Origin: Baffinella frigidus
Taxonomy: Eukaryota; Cryptophyceae; Cryptomonadales; Baffinellaceae
Length of the DNA: 21,474 nucleotides
Reading direction: 5' to 3'
Assembly (NCBI GenBank): GCA_026770585.1
Contig: MU646774.1
Span: 285,628 to 307,101 of the forward strand
Shown: one piece after another, positions 11,454 through 20,400 of the stretch
Layout of the letters: each line of letters begins with the position of its first letter
Position numbering within the stretch: position 1 is the first letter of the stretch
Notes under the pieces: model-generated
Database searches by the model: none
Seen by the model: only the letters and a program-made list of their open reading frames with translations
Told to the model about the DNA's origin: nothing
Position numbers and translations under genes: made by a program

Positions 11454-14400
11454 ACACTAAACCTCAAACTATAAACCCTCAACCCTCAACACTAAACGCT
11501 CAAACCTCAACCTCAAACTATAAACCCTCAACCCTCAACCCTCAACCCTCAACCTCAAACTATATACCCTCAACCCTCAACCCTCACCCCTCATCCCTCA
11601 ACCTCAAACTATAAAACCTCAACCGTCAACCTCAAACTATAAACTATAAACCCTCAACCCTCAACCCCCGACCCTAAACCTCAAAGTATGAACCATCAAC
11701 CCTCAACCTCAAACTATAAACCGTAAAGACCTGGAACGTGAGGTTCTTGCGGAACAGGGCGTTGGATCTGGTTTGGGGTTTAGGGTTTAGGGTTTGGTGT
11801 TTGGTGTTTAGGGTTTAGGGTTTGGGGTTTTGGGGTTTAGGGTTTAAGTTTTAGGGTTTAGGGTTTACTGCGAGAAAAATGAGGTCTGCAGCTCTGCGAC
11901 GCGCCTGGTTTGGTGTTTGGTGTTTAGGGTTTAAGGTTTAGGGTTTAGGGTTTAGGGTTGAGGGTTGAGGGTTTAGGTTTCAGGGGTTTTGGTTGGTGGT
12001 TTGTGATTTGTGGTTTAGGGTTTAGGGTTTAGGGTTTAGGGTTTGGGGTTTAGGGTTTAGGGTTGAGGGTTTAGGGTTTGGGGTTTAACCAGCGATGGAG
12101 CTCTATGACCTCTCCTTCTGGCTCTCATGGTGTATGGGTTATGGTTTCGGTTTGGAGTTCAGGGTTTAGGGTTTAGGGTTTTTGGTTTAGGGTCTTTCAC
12201 CGGTTCACATCCTCCACAGACAGCTTCGCTTGTTGGCCTGCTTCAGGGTTCGAGGTTTAGGGTGGGGGGTTGAGGGTCTAGGGTCTAGGATTTGGGGTTT
12301 ACCGGTCTCGCTCGAAATCATCGTGTTGCCCTCTTTGACAATGACCTGAGGGTTTGGGTTTGGGGTTGAGGGTGTGGGGTTTAGGGTGTAGGGTTTAGGG
12401 TTTAGGGTTTAGGGTTTGGGGTGCAGGTTTTAGGGTTCAGGGTTTAAAGTTTAGAATTTAGGGTTTAGTGTTTATCTTAACCGTAGCTTCGAAGGTCTGC
12501 CGGCCGTAGAGACCAAAAACAAAAAACGAGTTGGGACGCCTATGAAATTCGGGATGAAGCTTAGCCATTTCTCTTGGCAGACGGTTCGATTCTCATCGGG
12601 TCCCCAAATACAATATCTTCTTGGGAACTCCGAACCTGGTACAAATTTTAAAACTCAGGGCTTTTTAAATCTTGAATTGGAGTTTTTAAATCCCGAATTT
12701 TATTATATTATTTGTACCAGAAGTTTGGAGTTTCCAAGAATATAATGTATTTGGGGACGTGACTAAATCCAAACCGTCTCCCGAGGGAAATGGCTCAATC
12801 TCCATCCTCGATTTGTCTGGGGTTGACCTTGACCGTAGCTTCGAAGGTTTCCCCTGGCGCCAGGCCTTCCGGGATAGTCACCTGGATCAGAACCGCGTCA
12901 GTTGGTTGGATAGGGCGGCAGTTGGCGCAGGATAGAGCGGTAATTGGCAGGATAGGGCGGCAGTATAGGGTGGTAGTTGGCAGGATAGGACGTCAGTTGA
13001 CAGGATAGGGCGGCAGTTGGCACAGGATAGGGTGGCAGTTGGTACAGGATAGGGCGTCAGTTGGCGGGATAGGGCGGCAATTGGCTGGATAGGGCGGCAG
13101 TTGGCACCGAATAGGGCGGCAGTTGGCAGGATAGGGCGGCAGTTGGGACCTGAAACTGCCGACTCTGAGCCGAAACTTCGACATTCTGGCCGGCCAAAGG
13201 CTCTAGCCTTTCGAAGTGGAGCAAATCGAGTTTCTGGCTTCAGCCATTTCCCCCCTAGAGCGGTTCAAAATCAAATAGAATGGCTCAAAAGACCGCCTGA
13301 AACCCAAGACGCTAAAATTAAGATTTGGTCCACCTGGAACTGCTGGCCGTCAGCCGAAACCTCGACATTTTGGCCGGCTTGGATGCCGTCAGGGCACGTC
13401 ACCTAGATTCGGGTTTGGGGGTTAGAGTTTAGGGGTTAGGGTTTAGGGTTTAGGGTTTAGGAGTTAGGGGTTAGGGTTTGGGGGTTAGGGTTAGGGGCTG
13501 AGAGGTTAGGGGTTAGGGGGTTAGGGGTGAGGGGTGAGGGGTGAGGGGTGAGGGGTGAGGGGTGAGGGGTTTAGGTTTTAGGGTTTAGGGTTTAGGGTTT
13601 AGGGTTTGGGGTTTAGGGCTTAGGGTTTGGGGTTTAGGGTTGAGGGTTGAGGGTTTGAGGATTTAGGGTTTAGGGTTTAGGGTTTAGGGTTTAGGGTTCA
13701 GGGTTTAGGGTTGAAGGTTTAGGGTGTAGGGTTTAGGGTTTAGGGTTTAGGGTTTAGGATTTAGAAGTTAGGGTTTAGGTTTTAGGGGTTAGGGTTTGGG
13801 GTTTAGACCGTTACGGTTTTGTCTTTCGTCTTCTTCTCCTGGTTTGGGGTGTAAATATTGGGTTTTAGGGTTTAGAGGTGAGGGTTTAGGTTTTGAGGAT
13901 TAGGGTTTAGGGTTTAGGGTTGAGGTTTTAGGGTATAGGGCGTGGGGTATGGGGTTTGGGGTTGAGGGTTTATGGTTTAGGATTTAGGGTTTAGGGTTTG
14001 GGGTTGAGGGTTTGGGGTTTAGGGTTTAGGGTTTGGGGTTTAGGGTTTGGGGTTTGTGGTTTGGGGTTTGAAGTTTGGGGTTTACGATTGTGGACACGGG
14101 CATCAGGCTCCCCTCTTTGTCCGTGCCCCACACCACCTGTCGAGGGTTTGGGGGTTAGGGTTTTGGGTTTTGGGTTTCGGGGTTTGCGGGTTAGGGGTTA
14201 GGGTTTATAGTTTTTAGTTTAGTTTGTAGTTTATAGTTTATAGTTTATAGTTTATAGTTTATAGTTTATAGTTTATAGTTTATAGTTTATAGTTTAGGGT
14301 TTGGGGGTGAGGGTTTAAGGGTTTAGGTTTTAAGGTTTAAGGTTTAGGGGATGTATATATTTGACCACATGCAAAGGATGATGGTTTTTAAAACGTGCTT

Positions 14401-17400
14401 GTAGCGGTTGAACTGAGGTTTGATTTGAAATACCTCCTTTACAGGTGGGCAAAAAAACCCCTTCCTAACCCCTAAACCCTTAACCGCCCGAATGTATATT
14501 CCAGGGGTGAGGAGGTCAGCACGTCTTCATTCCTACCCTGCATCACATCAAATAATGGCTCCAAAAACTACCCTGGATCGGGCTTTCCTCATGACAGTTG
14601 ACTTTTGATTAACCTCTTTCTCACACACCTCAACTGTCAACTTTTAGAATTGTTGGGACAGACCCAGGGTTGAGAGCAAGGGTTCCCGACGCAGCCCACA
14701 CAGCGGGCTACGAAGAGATTTTCGGGCGCTAAGAGCCCGAGTTTCCGTTACCTTATCCGTAGGAACCCCCCTATGTCCCTACGGGTTGCCCACTGTAGGG
14801 TCCTAGATCTTATCGCTTAGGGGTTATGCAAAATCCCTTCGAAGTCCGCTGTGTGGTAAGTTCATCTCGGAAGATAACTGAATCATTTCCTTTTCAAAAG
14901 GAGGTTGCATATGATAAATTATGCAGGGCATAGTGAATTTGATTAGGTATCCCAATTCAATGAAAACGCCGATTAGGGAACTGATTCAGTTATCTTTCGA
15001 GATGAAAGTTGGCTGACTTTTCCTAAGTTGACATGTGAGACCTGGAATGTGGTCCCGAGGAGGGAAGTCTGCCTCACTCGGCTTGACGGACTATTCTTAA
15101 GCCGACGTTCTCGGTTCGCGGTACAAATGTGTCAACTTTGGAGCGGGAGAGACCTGGAATGTGGTCCCGAGGAGGGAGGTCTCCCACTCTTCCTGCCCGA
15201 GTAGCACACCCACCTGTTGTAGAGTTTAGGGTTTGGGGTTTGGGGTTTGGGGTTTGGGGTTTGGGGTTTGGGGTTTGGGGTTTGGGGTTTGGGGTTTGAG
15301 GTTTAAGGTTTGGGGTTTAGGGTTTGGGGTTTGGGGTTTGGGGTTTAGGGTTTGGGGTCTAGGGTTTAGGGTTTAAGGTAAGGGTCCTGCAGCTTACGAG
15401 ACTGAGACACTTCCCCTCCTATTCTTAAGTTGACTACCATTCGTAAATTGACACGCCGGGTCCGAGGTGCAAATCCGTCAACTTTGGAGTGGGAAAGAGC
15501 CCCGGGCGAAGCAGATTGGTACCCCAATTAACGCCACAAGTCCTCATGCGTGAGTACCTTGCTTGAGCCGTTGATGATCAAACCCCATTGACCATCAATG
15601 GCTCAAGCAAAGGTGCCCACGCGTGAAGACCTTAAGGGGCTCACGCGTGAGACCTTTTTGCACGACAATAGGCTGGGAAAGACCTGCTCGTCGGTTTTGA
15701 GATGGACGATGGTAGTCTGGTTGGCTCCACTCCCCCGGATATCCGGGGGTAACGTGACCATTTTTAACACAAAGTTGAAGAAAAGGCTGGTTGAAAAGAA
15801 AAGGGTGGCAGGCTTGTGAGTGGACCTGCTCGCCGGTCTTGAGATGGACGATGGTGGTCTGGTTCGTGGCCTTCGCCTCGTCAGCCTCCGCCTGCTTTCG
15901 GCTTTCGGGTTTCGGGTTTGGGGGTTGGGTGTTAGGGGGCCAGGGTTCAGGGTCGGAGTCCTCCTCTCAGCTATGGCGTTTTCATTTAATTAGGAGGCCT
16001 AATTAAATTTACTATGCCCTTACTAATTTCTCCTATTCACCTCATACTAGAAAATCTGCTATGCAACCTCCTACTGAAAAGGAACTGATTCAGATGTCTT
16101 CCGATATTAGCATGGAGGTCTGGTTGGTGGCCTCCGCCTGGTTTGTGGTTTGTGGTTTGTGGTTTGTGGTTTGTGGTTTGGGGTTCAGGTTTCAGGTTTT
16201 AGGATTTAGGTTTCAGGGTTTGGGGTTTGGGGTGTGGGGTTTGGGGCTCGGGGCTCGGGGCTCGGGACTCGGGGCTCGGGGGTTGGGGTTTGGGGTTTAG
16301 GCCTCGTCTGCCTCCGCCTGCCCGTGTTTTTGCTATCTTGGGGTTAATTTTGTGCTATTTTACAGCTATGTCGAAGCAAAGATAGCAAAATCTGAGAATA
16401 TCCACTCTTAAGATAGCATAGAAGGTGGTTTAAATTGCATGGTCGCGCGCACTTGACACGGCAGCAGCGTACGTGGCAAGTGCAGTCTTCCCCGTGCCTT
16501 AGAGGCCACGACACTAGGAACACGCAAGGCAGTCACGACCGACCGTCTGGCTTCGGCGTCCGCGTGACCGGTCACGTGGGCGTTCACGAGCCTGCCGGCG
16601 GGGCTGTTCCACGAATCCGGTCAGGTCATCCGGAAGAACAGGCCCCACCCCAAACCCCTAAAACCCTAAAACCCTAAAACAGGGTAGGGTAGGGTAGGGT
16701 AAGGTAGGGTAGGGTGGGGTGGGGTGGGGTGGGGTGGGGTAGGGTGTTGTGTAGGGTAGGGTAGGGTAGGGTAAGGTAGGGCAGGGTGGGGTAGGGTAGG
16801 GTAGGGTTGGGTGTTGGGTAGGGTAGGGTAGGGTAAGGTTTTGGGTTGAGGGTTGAGGGTAAGCACCTTCTTGGCGATGGTGAGAAAGACGTCTTCGAGC
16901 GACGACATGCCCACCTAGGAGGGTTTTCGGTTCAGGATTTAGGGAGTTGATGGGTGTAGGGTTAGGGGGTTGCTGTATAGGGTGTAGGGTGTAAGGTTTA
17001 TGGCTTGGGGTAGGGTTTAGGGTGTAGAAGGTTTAGGGTGTAAGGGGTTGAGGGTTACGGGGTTGGAGGTCTGGGGTTTGGGTTAAGGATTAGGGCTTGG
17101 GGTTCAGGGCTTAGGGCTTAGAGTTTAGGGTTTAGGGTTAAGGGTTTAGGGTTTAGGGTTTTGGGTTGAGGGTGCAGGGTGCAGGGTGTAAGGTTTGGGG
17201 GTTAGGGATTCGACATCCCCACCTGGACGTCGACGATTATGTACCAAGAAAGGTCTAAACGAACCCCAATCCTCAACCCTATACTCTAAACCCTAGCACC
17301 TAACCCCCAAACCCTCGACCCTAAACCCTTCCGAAATGAGATTTCTTCCGAAATGAGATTGGGCTGTAATTGGATCGCATCTGGTTCTGTACCAAAAAAA

Positions 17401-20400
17401 GAGTGTACCACACCAGATTGATCGAGGGAACCCGACGCCTTGTCCACGCCAGATCTGGCGTCGTTGACTTGGGAATTCAAGGGTTTCCCCCAGAACGATG
17501 TCAAAAATGGATGTTTCGATCCCTCTGCGTGGTACAATGCATGTATAGCACTGCCCTGCCAGCCAGAACATTTCACCTCAAGTTCAAAGGCTTATCCTCG
17601 TGTTCATAGGATAACGGCTTGAAAACCGGGTGGTTAAGCCTACAGTATTGACTACGGTAGGCCGTAGGACCCCTAGGCCCATCTTTCTCGTAGGAGCCCC
17701 CCTTGGCCCCTACGACCTACCGTAGTCAATACCGTAGGCCCAACTGCCCGGTTTTCAGTCCGATACCCTATTAATAGATAGAAATGCCCTGCCGGCCAGA
17801 ACATTTCACCTCAAGTGAACTGGCTTATCCTTGGCAGTAATTTGTGGGCGAGCCTGCCACCGTGTCAGTCGTTTGACAGCGAGAAGATTCTCGCTGGCAG
17901 GGCAGTTGACGTAAGGTGAAGTTTCTGGCTGGTAGTGTACCACCCTGGAGGCAACTCATGGGCAAATCGATAGTTTCTTAAGCTAACTCCCATACAATTG
18001 CACTCGGAATCCGAGTGCATTTGTGGGAGATTGACTTGAAATTTTCCCCAGGGTTGCCTCTAGGGTGGTGTACCTGGACGTGGCTCACGTTTCCGAGGCG
18101 GGCCCGTTTCAGGACTCACGTTTCCGAGGCGGGCCCGTTTCAGGACTCACGTTTCCGAGGCGGGCCCGTTTCAGGACACATGTACACCCTCACCGGCCCG
18201 ACCCCCACACCCCCAACCCCAAACCCTCAACCCTAAACCCTCAGTCCCAAACCCCAAGTGAACCGTTGCTCCTCATGAAACACATGCTCGTAAATAACAA
18301 TCTGGGCGCCTCGTTCATCACAGTTAGAGTAGCTCACGTTTCCGAGGCGGGCCCGCTTCTGAAGGCTCATAGACTTTTGTATCACTCAACTCATGACCCA
18401 AGGGCCTCATTTAGGACCTGTATCGAGAGTAATAACGAACAAGAAGTAGTAGTAATGTGCGTCGCCCAAAAGCACTTGATCAAATAGTTTTACGGAGATT
18501 GCCACACAGTGGACTACGGACCTTTCATCAAACGTCAACTTAAGGGGACTCGGTTGGATCCCAATGGATCGGGTCAAGAAGCTCATCCGTAGATCGTTCC
18601 CATCTCCTCCAGAGTGAGGTGGGCGTGGCCTTGGATGTGAGTGTAATACAAAGCACCAAAGCACCAAAAAGCACGCTGTGGGTAAAAACGAAGAAGAAGA
18701 AGAAGAAGTACCTGGACGTCGACGATTCCGAGCTCGGCCGCGCGGGTGTCCTGCTTTCAGGTTTGGGGTGTGGAGTTTAGAGTTTAGAGTTAAGGGTTTG
18801 GGGATTGGAGTCTAGGGTCGAGTGTTTGGGGGTTGGGGTTTAGGGTTTAGGGTTTAGGGTTTAGGGTTTAGGGTTGAGGGTTGAGGGTTTGGAGTTTGTG
18901 GTTTAGGGTCGAGGGTTTGGGGTTTGGGGTTTAGGGTTTAGGGTTTGGCGTTTGTGGTTCAGGGTCGAGGGTTTGGGGTTTGGGGTTTGGAGTTTAGGGT
19001 TTAGGGTTCTGGGTTTAGAGTTAAGGGTTTGGAGTTTGTAGTTTAGGGTTGAGGGTTTTGGAATTAGGGTTGAGGGTTTAGGGTTTACCAGCTGAGCAAA
19101 GAGCCTCGAGAGTTTCTCATCCTCCGAGGCAGGAACCTGTGTTAGGGCTTGGAGTTTAGAGTTTAGTTTTGGGTAATAGGGTTTAGTGTTTAGGGTTCGA
19201 TGTTAAGGGTTTTGGGTTTAGGTTTAGGGGTTAGGTTTAGGGTTAAGGGTCCAGGTTTAGGGTTTAGGGTTCAGGGTTCAGGGTTGGGGTTCAGGGTTTA
19301 GGGTTTACGGTTTAGGATTTGTGGTTTAGGGTTTAGGGTTTAGGGTTAGGGTTCAGGTTTAGGGGTTGCGGTTTGGGGGTTAGGGTTTACGTTGAAGTGG
19401 ATGTGCGCCTTGGTCTCCTCCCTTTTGTTGGTGATACCAAACATGTCCTGGTTGCGCCGCGCTGCCGCAAGGTGCTGAGAGTGTAGCTGACGACGCGCAT
19501 CACACCCTCTCGCACACCCTCTCACACCCTCTCGCACACCCTCGAGGGTGTGATGCGCGTCGCCTTCCGCAGCAACTCCGCAGCCTCGACCTGGTGGGGG
19601 GTGTAGCTGACGACGCGCATCACACCCTCTCGCACACCCTCTCACACCCTCTCGCACACCCTCGAGGGTGTGATGCACGTCGTCAGCGGTGGGGGTAGTT
19701 GGGCGGCCCAAAATCCCGTCCCAACCCCCCCCCGTGGCAAATCCCCCCGTAGTGAAAACAACGCTGCGGTACTAATCTAGGACACGCCGCCGGACGTGAC
19801 CCTCTAGAACGGTCTCTTGGAGGTTGGGATTTACGTTGAAGTGGATGTACGCCTGGGTCTCCTCCTCTGGGGTAATTCCAAACATGTCCTGGTTTAGGGG
19901 TGTGTGTTGAGTGTTTAGGATCTAGGTTTAGGTTTTAGGGTTTAGGGTTTAGGGTTTAGGGTTTAGGGTTTAGGGTTTAGGGTTTAGAATTTAGGGTTTA
20001 GTGTTTGGGTTTGGGGAATATGGATTAGGGATTAGGGTTTAGGGTTTGGGGTTTCGGGTTTGGGGTTTTGGGTTTCGGGTCGAGGGTTTAGGGTTTAGGG
20101 TTTAGGGTGTACTTGGAACAGTTGCTTCACTGCCATGCACTCGGGGCCGTCGAGCCTGGTTCAGGGTTTAGGGTTTGGGGTTTAGGATTAAGGATTTGGG
20201 GTTTGGGGTTTAGGGTTTAGGGTTAAGGATTAAGGATTTGGGGTTTGGGATTTGGGGTTTGGGGTTTAGGATTTAGGGTTTAGGGTTGGGGGGTCAGTGT
20301 TTTGGGTTACGTTCAGGGTTTAGGATTGAGGGTTGCGGGTCTAGGGTCAAGAATCTAGGGTTCAGGGGCTTTAGGGTTTCAGGTCTAAGATCTTGGGTCT

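Larger units (their letters stand above)
11768..12302 (+). repeat. Telomere-like introns between exons 18 and 14
   Basis: Tracts 11768-11868, 11905-12089, 12122-12208 and 12238-12302, each filling a whole intron of 65-185 bases. These are the shortest and cleanest repeat-only introns of the window. Confidence 0.88.

Noticed and set aside
14495-14545. Candidate exon between exons 10 and 9 (acceptor GATGCAG|, GRNEDVLTSSPLEYTF)
   Set aside because: No plausible donor at its end, no family match, and exons 9 and 10 already join in phase 0.
16435-16677. GC-rich open frame near 16435-16677
   Set aside because: No match recognised, no splice sites fitting the phase 0 join of exons 7 and 8, and a local hairpin explains part of its structure.
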